A stretch of 64,000 bases of DNA from Takifugu bimaculatus (taxonomy: Eukaryota > Chordata > Actinopteri > Tetraodontiformes > Tetraodontidae), in contig CP034995.1 in assembly GCA_004026145.2 (NCBI GenBank), positions 732,001 to 796,000 of the forward strand. The letters are read 5' to 3'. The translations under genes were made by a program, and so were the position numbers. Under the pieces are notes generated by a model, which had not been told where the DNA came from, ran no database searches, and worked only from the letters and a program-made list of their open reading frames with translations. Positions 38,701-50,084 of the stretch are shown here, in pieces; positions within the stretch are counted from its first letter, which is position 1; the number at the start of each line of letters is the position of its first letter.

Positions 38701-41700
38701 TCCAGTCGGACTTGACTTATCGAGTCCAAAATCATCGTCAGCGCAGGATTTCTGGGGTCCAGAGTCTGCCAGGGAAAAGAGTCAGCGTCTACATCTGACC
38801 AGGAAACACCTGATGGGCATCGCTGCTTCATACCTTGTTGGCCAACAGATCCAGAGCTTGGTCCAGAACCATAGAGGATTTGGAGAGCAGAAGCTTCCAC
38901 ACAGACATTGTGCTGCTGGAGTTCCAGGTGCGATTACAGGCCAACAATGCTGCCAGGTCCTCGGCTTTTAGAGCTGACAGCTTCACGGTGGAAAAGCAGA
39001 AGGACAACAGGTGAGTGACTGGGGGAAGATGCCACTGGAGTTTTATCAGGACACTTGTGAGGATGTTCTGGTGTCTCACCGAGGCACAGGCCAGCTCCTC
39101 AACAGGGTGGCCACAAACACCTCCGCTCATCAGGCCACTGTCCAGGAGCAGCTGCACGGTTGTGCTGTCGGAGTTCAAAAAGAACGCTCATGCTTACCAC
39201 ACTAGAATACAAAAAGGTTGGCAGATGCCAAAGTTCTGATTGTGATTGAACCATCCCACCTGTTCACTCCAGCACAAATGACCGTTTCTGTGGAAAAGGG
39301 TGAAATAAGCACAAATTAATATTTAATAATTGAATGATTTTTAGCCAATGTGCTAAAGTGTGAAACCACTTACCGTTTGTGATGGTGACATTGCACTTGG
39401 GGGAAGAAACAGTTCAAAGATTAACAGAATGTTATCATATAATAACACAACAATGAGAACTGTAGCATCCAACAAGAGCAAAATCATATGTAATTACCTG
39501 TCCGCTGTATATGACACAACCTAAGTTAGAAAAGATTTGTGTTAGAGCTCAGAAAACCCTCTGATAGTCCAGCTCACACTGAACTACACACAGATAGCGA
39601 AACACTAAATATGCAGCCAGTGTTTACAGCATTTGACAGACTGAGATTCTCACCTGGAGGGATGTGTGTGGACAGGGCCATCTTGGTGTTCATGATCTCT
39701 CTTCCTACATCCAGAGCAACTGTATCCAGGGCCAGGTCCAGTCTCTTAAGCCTAAAATAGCAGCAGATCGGGGAGATTTACTCTTTCAGTAGTGATCATC
39801 TTTGCAGCATATTTAAAGAAGCAGAAATATGTTGGAACTCACAGTGTTTTGTATGAAGAACAGGAGAGGTTTCCCTGCAAACACACAACCAGCACCTTTA
39901 GCTTCAAGCAGAGTGTGTGAGATTATGTGGACTGTGTCTGTTTTTACCATCGGGAGGAACTTCAGCAGCTCGGACAGGAAGTGTGTGAATTTGGGGGCAG
40001 ATTGAGGCAGGTAATCAAAAATCATGTTGATGATGGCGTCTTTGTCGTCAAGCGTGGGGTGACTCAGCACTAGCAACTCAGCGTTCTGCGTCGGGGTCAG
40101 TAGCTGGAGGACCTCAAGCTGAATGGAAGAAAGGGCAGGAGATCCACATTACAGGTGCGAAGAGGAACCTGGTGAAATCAGCGTTGGTAAACCATGAGAG
40201 GAAGTTCTGTCTTACTGGATTGAAACCTGAGTTGAGCTCCAACATGGTTTTAACTGGTAGAAACCGTGAAAATGGGCCCAGATTCTTCATCAGCCAGTCT
40301 GAACTGTTGATGGATATGGATAAGCATCTCTGACCTGGAAGAGGAGACATCCGCAAGAAGACATTTATAATCTCTGTCTAATCCTAAAAATGTTCATATA
40401 TTTGAAAATAATCACCTGATTGTGAAAGGAAAGGCTCGATGAAGTCCTTCATTACAACTTCCTGTTGTTTTGTGGTCATTTTGTCAAAGTGATGGGAAAA
40501 CTCCTGCATTCTGACAGTGAAGAAAACACAAAACCCGTCACCACACGTGACTGAATCTCTAACCTGAGTGACGCTCTGCTGACTTACATCTGCTGGTATG
40601 AGTGACAGCTGAGGTTTCTGAGGCTCAGGCAGGTGAGGAACTGAGCCGACGCGTAAGGTAGGAGTCTACTCAGGCGCCTGGAGAACCACCTGGTGATGAC
40701 ACTCTGGTTCCTGAGCTGCTCCTCCGTCAGCAGGTTGAGTCTAATCTCTCTGATCACATCCAGAACTTCTGTCGCCGATGGAACAACGATGCTCATTGAC
40801 TGTTGGTGAAATCAGGTGGAAGTATCATTATGGAGGGAGTTCATCTGGGCCTTTCAGAGGGCTGAAATGAGACTGACCATGTTGGCTAAGATGTCCAAGG
40901 CTGGGTCCAAAACCATGATGGACTTGGTCAGTAACATTTTCCAAATCATCCTGGAATGGCTGCTGTTTCCAGGCAGATTACACTTCAGGAGCGATGCCAA
41001 CTGTTGGGCTGTGAAGTTCTCCTGTCGGTGGGAGAATCACACCATTTGAGGCTTTTGGATCGTAACTTTGGTTGTAACGGTCCTGACACTGATCTGTGCT
41101 GAAAACAACATTGAAAGTCACCTGCGCACAAGCATACGTCTCCAAGGTGAAGTTACAGGGAACATCCACGGATGTATTCAAGTGAGCCTGCAGGTCAGAG
41201 CTGTGGGCACATTTCAAAAACATCAGCTGGGCTCAACCTCTTGATTTTCACTGATACAAACTGGGAGGAACATATAGATACCTGTGGATTCCCCTACAGA
41301 TTTTAGAAGCTGTGGAGAACATGAAGAAATTGCTTTAGTAGAAATAACTCTGAGGAAGAATCTCATATCTGAGAGAGACCTCACCATTGTACTGGGTCAT
41401 TAAGCACTGCAAGGAGAAAAAAAAAACAGGATTTTATGGAACACTTTGCATCGCTAATGATTGTCAGCTAAGGTGTTCATGACTAAAAAGCTCACCGTGA
41501 TGTTGGCTGGCAGACACTCTGTCATGAAAAAGAAGAATCAAAGAGTCAAATATTCAATACACACTTGAAATATGTAACAAAATAAAAAAGAGACTGACCA
41601 TCAGGTGTGATGGTTATGAGCTCATCAATGCCAGCCCAGACGAGAGGTTCCAGGCGTGGTGGCAGAGAGGGTATGGCTTTGTACAGCCTCTCAAAACTGT

Positions 41701-44700
41701 CAAAGATATGCAAAGGAAAAAATATAGTTCCTATGTTGATTTACAGCCCAACTAAAGAGACACAACGTCAAATTGGTTCCTGCTTACATGTGTCTGTAGG
41801 TGCTGCAGGGTGGCTCCACCTGAAAATGTGGAACATTTTATATGAAACCATTGACAGTCAGACCCTTAAAACATCTGGAGTCTAAGTTTCTAATGCAGGT
41901 ACCTCTCTAGGCGAGCCGAACCAGCGAGGACAGGACCTCTGAAAGCCTCCTGTCTTCAGGGGACTCCAACAAGAATTCGAACACGCGGTCGATGATGACA
42001 TCCTTCTCAGGTGGAGCAGGAAGAGGCAGCAGCAGTAACTCTGCCGTCTGATTTGGAGACAGGTGGGGCAGAACCTCCAGCTACGACACACAAGTAAAGA
42101 AAATAATTTACAGTGCATAGGAGGCTGGAATTTGTGATTTAAATGGTGGACTCATTCTGAAAAGTTCCACATTTACCCCTGAGAAGTTTGGGTTGAGCCT
42201 GTAAAAGTCAGCCATTGAAGCAAAGCTCGAGAAGAAACCGAAGTTGTCCAACAGCCATTCTGCGCTGTGATTGGCCGACGACACACACTGGGGGTCTGGA
42301 ACGCAAGATTACTATTACTTATCGACAACGTACAAGACAATAAAAATCCAAGCTTGCAGCTCAAGTCTGCCGTTTGCCCACCGGACCCGTTGCGGTGCCA
42401 TAAATGCTGATAGATTAAGTATTTGTAGATGTTGTGGCTGTACTTCGGATCGTCCTTCATAGCAGACATGTGATGGCCGAGGGCTCCCACACTGCACAAA
42501 CCAAGAAGCATGAAGCAGAGATCTTTTAACAACAATTACAGAGCGCACTTGCCCATGTTGCCCATGCACGTGGACTCACATGGTGTGAAAAACCGGGCAG
42601 GTAAAATTCTTGGTGCTGAGGCAGGACAGGATGTGGACGGGAACGGCAGGCAGGAGAGGCAACAGTTTGACTTTAAACCAGAGTGCGATAAAACTGGGGT
42701 CGTTTAGGTGTTGCTGAGGCAGAGTGGGAGGCTCCTCCTCTGTAAAAATGTTCCGAAAGTCTGACGCCACCTCACTGAAGTTCTACAGGAGGAGAAAAAT
42801 GATTCAAACACTCAAGATTCCCGGATCATTTATATGCTTCTTTTGTCTCACACACATCCAGTGCACTTTACCGGTACATCATAAAATGGAAGCTTCAGAG
42901 TGCTCACCGCTGCGGCCAACTCTCTGACCAGGGAATTCAGACGTCCAGTGAGCTCATACACCAGCTGCATGAGGTTTGCCTCAGTCATGGTCAGGTTGGT
43001 GCGAGCAGCGCAGTGCAGAACTTTTGCCACATTAACCACTGCGTCAGTCAGCTGGAGACAGCAAAGAAAACGCCCTGTTATACTAAAAACAAAACAAAAA
43101 AACAACCTTGTTCGATATGAATAAATAAATAAAGGCTTACTCCACAAGGAGCCTTATCAAGTGTGATGCTGCAGACGTCCTGGATTTCAGAGGTTTCGTT
43201 TTCCTCATCAGGGCCCAGACCATGTTCAAGATAGCTGTGCAAACAAGAACATGTTCTCATCGTGTTTTATATGTCATCATGAAACATGCATTAGGCTAGA
43301 TTCCTCCATTTAAAAAGCAGTTTGACCTGCTAGATAAAGCTAATGGTAGCTTAGCATCCCTTATAACAGCTAACAGAAATGATATTTGGCTCTATTAAAA
43401 TGGATGTACATACAACACTTGATGGAAAGCCAGTTTGATGTTTTCATGCATCAAAGCTTCTGCGTTTGGTAAGAACCTCCTCAGCAGAGGCAGGACCACC
43501 TGCCGGTACCAGTCCTCCACGTCCGTCACATCGAACTTGGGCCCCTGCGGGGCTACAGACGTGTTCCTGGACCGGTACATGTCTGCCAGTTCAGACAGAG
43601 TCCAGTTGAGAAGAAACTGGGTGAAAGTGGTGCTCTTGATTTCAGACACATTCCTCTGGAAAAAAAAGGACAAAACGTTGAGAGGAATTTTGAATCGAGA
43701 GTTCTGGGTAAAGGCCGGGATGAGGCGTGTGAGAGGGTCGTACCACACGTGTGAAGGTCACAAACTCATGAACAAAGCTTCCGATGGGTTTAAAAGCTGT
43801 CATAAATCCATTCACAACCTGTTGAAGGAACAAATAAATGACAAAAAGAAGACAAATCAAATTAGATGGTTCTGTATTTCTGCTTGAAAGAATTTCTGGT
43901 GCTTATTCCATTTTTTTTTAAAGTCAGAACTGACTTTTTGTTGACACAATTCCCTCTCCTATGTTCTTTCTTGAGACTTTTCTCTTCACTACCTGGTAAA
44001 ATTTCATTTTAAATCAGTAATAATACCTCTCTGAGGCCATTGCGTGTCGACAGTGGTAGCTGCGGGTTGTGTGTCGTTGGGGGGTACATTGGAGATGTCC
44101 AGTTGTAGCCCCCTCCGGGAAAGGCGGTGGGTTTCGGGTTGGAGCCCCCTGTTAGCAGATTATGGAAAATGAGGGTTAGGGTGGCGTTGTCCAAACTGGC
44201 CACCTCAGGCCGCATCAGCAACTCAGCCTTTTGAACCGGAGACAGCAGATGTAGAACCTCCAGCTGTGAGCAGGAGAAGCAAAGAGACACAAAGTTTAGA
44301 ACTGAGAAAAAAGCAAATAAATTAACTAAAAACAACTTTAGTAACTCACGCCGCTGAAAGCCATGTTGAGCGTTGAAAAGTCTTGCAGTCGGGCCATAGC
44401 CTTGAAAGCACCAAAGTTCTTCACCAGCCAGTCCTCGCCGGTCTCATTCTGCCTCACACAACCTGTAAGAGTATATAACATGGTAATTCTGGTAGTGGAA
44501 TCATGAAACTCAAACAGCCAATTACCAGAATAACCTGTAAGAAGCCTGAAATAAATATGGTAGGTCGAGGATAGTGTCAGAATGATTGTCTTTAAATCAC
44601 AAAAATATGGACACAATTAGATTTTCTTATAAAACCCGAAGAATCTCAAGCTAATATAATATAATATATTAATAATCTGAAAAGCTGATGGATCAGTGTC

Positions 44701-47145
44701 TTGCTATGTGTTTCATTGCGTCAAACAGACATTGATGTTTTCAGAAAAGAATCAAAGCTCTTCATCGGTGCAGAAACCTTCACCTTCTACATGATAGTTG
44801 AAATATGTGAAATCATTTAAAACAGCAGCAGCTGCCTCCAGTGGGGAGGGAAGCCTTGCTGGAGGTTTACCATCGACTCTGTCTCCAGACAGAAAAGGGT
44901 ACATGAAGAATGTGTAGATCCACTTCTGTCTGACGGGATTCATCTCAGAAAAATGGTGGCTCAGCTCCTTCACCCTGCGAGAGGAGACATGAGGGTGAGC
45001 GGCGACTGGAGACGTTAACGGGGCTTTGCTTTGGGGCTCGGGCGTACACGTTCTGGTAGGTGGAGCAGCTGAAGTTCTTGGTGCTGAGGCAGGACAGGAA
45101 GTGCTTGGTGATGGAGTGCAGCAGTGGCTTAAGCTTCACCTCCATCCACATTTGGATCACAGCTTCATTCTGATGAGGATCCACTTTGGGGTTGAGATGC
45201 AGCGCCCCCTGCAGGCTGAGAACCGGAACTCCCTTCATGCTGGACTTCTGCAATGTGGTAAAATCAGGCAAGAATGAAGGTGCAGCAGAAGAGATGACGG
45301 TCTGCTGATCTGCTCATTTGATGTGATCTTAGGGTGCTGAGAATAGAACAATAGAACTGCTCCGACTGGTTTAACTGCAGTTTTTCACAGCATTCCTCAC
45401 ATTGTCTATCATTCACACCCCTATTCCAGTACCATGAAGGTGTAGACATCCATTGCTGCTTCAAGTATTTGTTTCAGCCTGTGAATGTGATCTCTGCCCG
45501 CGTCTGTTGGCGGCAGGCCGACACACTGCAGGAAGCTCCACGTCGGGTTTGGCACCTTGGAACAACAACAACAAAAATGAGAGGAGATAAAAGAATTTGG
45601 TAATTCTGTAGTTATTTGATAGGATAGATAAGCAAATATCATATCATTTTTGAACTGTGACTGCAAACTGATGCGGTCCAGTTTGAGTTTTATTAGGGCA
45701 CATTTGTCCCTCACCTCGCACATGCCTGCAGGAGCGCAAGTTGCAGATCTGATGCATTCCATCAGTAAATGTTTGAAGGACAAAGGACAGCATAGAGAAC
45801 ATAGTTAATCACTGCGTCAGGGGAAAAACAAGATCTGCAATAAATCTGACTTGTTTTCTTTGATTAAACTTACATTTGTGGCCCCGATGAACCTGAAAAA
45901 GGACAAGATAGATCAGTCAAATACAATACATAATAAATAATTGTTTTTAAAAAGTGAAACATTTGATGATTTTAAATGTTTTTAGCTGTGTTGTAGTTCA
46001 CCTTGTACATATAAAAGCATTATTTGACATAAAAACAGGTTGATTTAAAGTCTGGAAACAACAGAGTGAATGACAATTCTCATTTGATTAATTCAACTCC
46101 CATTTCCAAGCTTTAGGACCACAAATAATAATTCTAATAACATTTTTCTCTGCATTATTAGGTTTTTGGACTTTAAACCTGCTGATGACTGCAACAATGT
46201 GCAGTGATGATGCTAAAAGCCAATAAGGCACGTGGAGTACATCCCTTATCTGCCGAGCATCTCAAACTTGCTTCTGGTTTGTGGCTCATGCGGTTTTTAG
46301 TTCATGGTATTTCACAGGAAGCTACTCTCTCTATGGTGTAGGTCCCTAATATCAATGATCAAACTGGTAAAATTAACAGCAGAGATAAAGACCAAAGCTC
46401 ATGTAACAGGCACAGAATTAGAATTTTGTTTCTCTGGTCTGCTCATCCAACCCAGGGAAGCATTCTGTCACCCCTTTGGTCTCAAGTCTATATGAGTAAT
46501 CCAGGGATGCTGACAAAAACGGTAGGGGGTATAGTTGTCAACCACCTGATGGTCGCCCACGACCTGGTCCTCCTGCAGCTTCTGAGGAGCTGATCTCTAT
46601 AAGGCTCAGACGTTCATGGTGACACTAAGGGAGGAGTGCTATGCCGAGACTCAAGGTGGCAACGCTGCCCGCATGTAAATGTGTGATTTGTAAATGGTTT
46701 TGTGTTTTCCTTTCCCCCTCTATGGTCCCGAATTGAACTGAACACAAACAGTGTTGAGTGTGCAGCAGGTTCAAGCTGTCCAAGCTTAAAAGAAAAGTGA
46801 GAGTGATGTGATTCACGACAAGAAGTGCTGACAAGAAGTGCAGTGCTTTAGATGTTGATTTGTTTAAGGTTTATGCGTCCGATTATCGTCCATCACTGCT
46901 GTTTACCTTCACATTAGCCTGTTTGATTTGGCTAATATTTGCATTTTTCGGCCCTTTAGATTCTTGTTTGGAGACCAGAGTTGCATCATAGCTGTTCTCA
47001 TTTCCACATTAACAGTTGTTTCTGTGGTTGAACTTCAGGTCCTCTCGACATGAGTGCGGAGTTTCCCTCGTAACTGGGGTGAATGTAACTTACCAAAGCA
47101 GCCCCATGCAAAGTAAACCAGCAGAAACAGGTTCCGTGATCTCAT
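24821..47145 (-). CDS. Giant mesothelin-family repeat glycoprotein, predicted GPI-anchored
   Basis: Single multi-exon gene read right to left. The start ATG is 47143-47145; exon 47094-47145 encodes a signal peptide (MRSRNLFLLVYFAWGCFG) followed by GTAAG. A stretch near 48.99-49.06 kb with donor TTTG|GTGAGT is a probable non-coding first exon. The body is repeated modules recognisable by SSDWLMKNLGPFSRFLP-like segments (also NFGAFKAMARLQDF at 44.4 kb, DNFGFFSSFASMADF at 42.2 kb, KNLGAFSALVPF at 31.3 kb, EYIGPFLQFLSLEDF at 29.5 kb), LEVLxLLSPxQxAELL, SCLSTKNFSCSTYQ and many N-x-S/T sites. Four near-identical modules lie at 31481-40310. The C-terminal part matches mesothelin in order: NMDMSTF, LTVSEVQNLLG, LDGLGLGLTGG; then a Thr/Pro stalk and a hydrophobic tail (VGLFSLLLLSVFIISQHLLV, stop). 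One-base breaks occur in exon 28752-28971 and near 41905-41925. Full exon structure was not resolved. Family members act in cell adhesion or inner-ear matrices; function here is unknown. Confidence 0.85.
31481..33765 (-). repeat. Tandem genomic unit, copy 1 (2285 bp)
   Basis: Begins at AGCCAATAATGTACAATAAA and spans to the same words at 33766. In transcript order it holds exons at about 33375-33498 (NLGPFSRFLP), 33116-33280 (LEVLQLLTPTQNAELL), 33003-33036 (NLSCSSYKTL), 32820-32917, 32660-32686, 32537-32560, 32420-32451, 32238-32345 (TTVQLLLDSGLMSGG), 32000-32170 (ALKAEDLAALLACNRTW), 31713-31928 (LDRLNPSSFNNLSVI) and 31530-31634. All exon edges have GT-AG signals. Carries the 9-bp GTGTTCATG variant near 32845. 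Exon edges other than the clear ones are approximate. Confidence 0.9.
33766..36042 (-). repeat. Tandem genomic unit, copy 2 (2277 bp)
   Basis: Same eleven-exon content as copy 1. It lacks the 9-bp GTGTTCATG (joined as CCATCTTGATCTCTC near 35127), which removes three codons in frame. It has private changes such as the LNSSSFNNLYVI and LDCSTYQ variants at 33997-34182, and SSQVLDQ at about 34310. Confidence 0.9.
36043..38318 (-). repeat. Tandem genomic unit, copy 3 (2276 bp)
   Basis: Same content and order. Lacks the 9-bp segment, like copy 2, but shares SSMVLDQ and the GCATCGCTGC word near 36541 with copy 4. Confidence 0.9.
38319..40310 (-). repeat. Tandem genomic unit, copy 4 (partial, about 1.99 kb)
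   Basis: Matches the other copies until about 40310, where the sequence diverges within the NLGPFSRFLP exon (…TGAACTGTTGATGG instead of …TGAACTGTTGCTGG). It carries the 9-bp segment, like copy 1. The right edge is the 5' boundary of the array in gene sense, so this unit's first exon is a hybrid with the older flanking module. Confidence 0.9.
45895..47093 (-). other. Long intron after the signal-peptide exon of the mesothelin-like gene
   Basis: About 1.2 kb, unusually long for this window. A tiny exon of about 19 bp next to it (about 45875-45893, GGTTCATCGGGGCC on the coding strand) may be the next coding exon. Short open frames at 46304-46495 and 46625-46834 resemble nothing known. The 46.15-46.85 kb part could be an old, decayed transposon, but no diagnostic end or domain was found. 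Confidence 0.4.
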
Positions 47146-47199
47146 GATGAGACGGGTCTCATGGGACGAGGGGATGAAGCTCTGTGGTCAAACTCACTG

Positions 47200-50084
47200 G
47201 GGAGGAAACGAGAGGAAGAAGACAAACCACAGCACCAGTAAGAGCAGGTGATTCGCGTGTTTCTTTGCATGTAACATGAATTCAGTCTGAAATCAGTGCT
47301 TTTCAAAGACATTAGTTAAAGTCACATTTTAATACCAGCTTTTGATGCCATTATTGCGGATGGTGTGGACTCACAGATAGAAATCAGGGTGGGGTTCAAG
47401 TCTGACATAAAGTGACCTTTACTGATACAAAGATGAAACAATGGCTGCATCGGTGGAAAGAATGCTGAAATTCAACACTATTCAACTGCTCACAGTGAAC
47501 ACAGAGATCATGCAAACAACATGACCCAGCTGAAGAATACTGTTTAGAATAAAATCTTGGCAGGACGATGCACCTGATTTACAGCGGTAATAACAGACGT
47601 CACTGCTTCGTATGATGTAAGATGTAAATAACTGAGTTTCTGCTTAGAAGGCTTCAGCTAAAAACACTTTTATTTGTCAGAAGATCACCTACATTTAAAC
47701 TACCTCTTTAAACTGTGTTCGAAGATTTTGGGAGGTTTTTGGTAACAAACAGTTAATAAGCTCAGCCGTACAGCGTGATGAGCTCGTGAGGTTTCCCTGG
47801 TCAATTAGATGTTTAATGATGGCATTTTAATCTTTTTGTGGTTTAATTGCAAACAACACATCTGGTGCCCTCGATGGTCAGTGGTGGTATAGCTCATAAA
47901 TCCCTCCCATTCGATCACGTCATTTCAAAGTCGTCCAAGGTCGGCTGGTCTGTTCTGGACTGCTTCTCCTTATGTTTATAACTGGAATTTAATGCCAGAA
48001 CCTTTGAGTCACCACCACATAATGGGATCCTCGTTCATTCTCAGAACTGATTTAAATGCTTTTGCAGGAACTAAAAACACAACAGGAAGAACAAGACGAA
48101 TTCTTCTTTCCCTAACACTAATTCTAAACCAGTCAAGCTTGAACCAAACCAAGCAACCAGAGTCTCAAGCTCCTATCTTCAAAATGATCCAGGAAAAGTG
48201 GGGAAACTGCCTAAACTGATGCCTAGTCATTATTACTAGTCTGCACGAAAAGTGAATTTTACCGATCAGCTGTGCTCTTCAGCCCTTTATGTGCCAGCTT
48301 ATGGCTAATATTGTGTTCTTATTGATCACTCGGCCCTGAAGGCCAGTTTAATCTGAGCTTCTCTACTAGAGCTGAAAATAAAATAACTGGTGATTATCTC
48401 ATTAGTTTAAGAGCACAACATCTCCTAGGGATTCCTGCAGCTAGCTTTCCCAATTTAAGGATGCTTTAGCGTGGGAAATTCATATAGAAATACATTTTGC
48501 ATTGTTTGAAAAAACAAACTTCCCCTCAAAGTGTAAGTTAACATGAATGAATTAACCCTTAACCCCGTGACTGTTAAATCGGTGTCTTTTCACTACTGTC
48601 TTCACTACTAAAAATACATTTTCATGTGTTTATTCATTTTCACAGATTTTTACGTTCCCACATTGTATGTGACTGTTCACTTTTTTTAAAAAAAATAGTT
48701 TATTCTTTGTACCTTGAAAAGTCTAATTCAAGGTTGAACCAGCTCTAACACTGTTTAACAAGGCACGGTTACAATTCCCAGAAGTCTCATCTCTAAGCAG
48801 CACGCTGTTACCTGAGGTGCTCAGTGGCAAAACAGAAACAACGTCATCCTCTCCCTGATATTTTCTAATTTTTTGCTACTGATCACCTTCATTTCAGGCT
48901 ACACAGTCAATTTCAAGAGGACGTGAAAGCTGCTGAAACTTAAAGCAACTGTGGCAGATTAAAAAACAAATGCTAAAATAAAGTTACAGAACTCACCAAA
49001 TATTGTGTCTTGGTCCGTAAGTTGTGTTAGAGTCCCAGTTTGTCTCACGGTTTCCTGACACCTGAGGCACAGGTGTACCACAGAGGGTGTGTCACCTTGT
49101 CAGGAAAAATACAGGTGATGACTGACTCCTGCTGAGGGTGGGACTTAGTTCTATCTTTTAAGTGTGTAAATCTCCATGTGAATGACACAGCAGAAGAAAG
49201 ACCACAGGTACAGTTAAAGACCCTACAGAACATTTGTAACGTTTGAATTTAATTACTTTTATTTGTTAAACACCACAGAAAGGTGTGAACAGTTTAAAGC
49301 TGATAGGTCGCATAGCTGACCTCTGCCACTTTAATTAGTTTCCTGAACAGATCAATAACAACCAAATAATGGGCAATAACTCAAGAAAATGTCAAAAGGG
49401 AATATGGAGTGTATGCATGTAAACATTCCTGAGAACTCAAGCACCGCTGTTTCTGTTTATATGTCTCACACGCATACAGGGAAGGAATGCACCCTTCAAA
49501 CCCACATGCAAAATTGTGTGAAACCGGTTTGTGGGGTTTACCGGTTTGTGGGGTTTACCGGTTGTATTGAGTATTAATAGGAACTTAGTTATTTTTTTCC
49601 TGTTTGCTCATATTTTTCCAAGTGCAAACACAACCCATATTATAATGAACTGATCAATTAGAACTATGGTAGCTATTATTCCAAAATATCACCAGTGCGA
49701 GAGACACTTAGTAACTTATACAATTCGCATTATACTAAGATGATTGATTGTAACCTTTCAATATTTTTGCCCTCAAACTAGATTGTTTTTCAGAAGGGGA
49801 CTCAGCGGAGCTGAAATATTGGTGAAGGTGCCAGGTTCCTCCACATGGGGGCAGTGTGCGTTCCGACATTTAACTCCACTTCCGGGAACATTTCGCCGAA
49901 GAACTGTGTGACAAAATAGTTTGAAACAAATGTCTCCCAAGTTCGTACTCTCACCTGGTGCGCAGGAGACATCGAAACATCGGGATTAATAATCATATTG
50001 TGCTGTTGTGTGTGAAAATGGAAGTTATATGACCGGCGTATATTGGGTGACTGCTGTTAAGCTAACCACCGGAAACTACCGAAG
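47200..50084. promoter_or_regulatory. First intron and divergent 5' region of the mesothelin-like gene and EARS2
   Basis: On the minus strand an acceptor CCCCAG at about 47198 precedes the signal-peptide exon, and a donor TTTG|GTGAGT at about 48998 closes a probable non-coding exon (about 48998-49070). The interval between them is intron with no gene seen. Between about 49.1 kb and the EARS2 ATG (50085) the two genes are head to head. No defined promoter motif was recognised. Confidence 0.45.
49524..49563. repeat. Short 17-bp tandem repeat
   Basis: CCGGTTTGTGGGGTTTA occurs twice in direct succession and a third copy begins (CCGGTT). It lies in the mesothelin-like/EARS2 intergenic region. Confidence 0.85.

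Noticed and set aside
31718..39760. Recurrent plus-strand open frames (such as the 80-codon frame at 31718, 34003, 36280 and 38556)
   Set aside because: They are antisense shadows of the repeated mesothelin-gene exons; the minus strand has the splice sites and family motifs.
31481..40310. Tandem array considered as CRISPR, satellite DNA or separate duplicated genes
   Set aside because: Units are 2.28 kb with ordered, in-frame exons and no start or stop codon per unit, so they are internal parts of one gene.
46150..46850. Possible decayed retroelement in the first coding intron of the mesothelin-like gene
   Set aside because: No reverse-transcriptase, terminal repeat or target-site duplication could be recognised, so it was not called.
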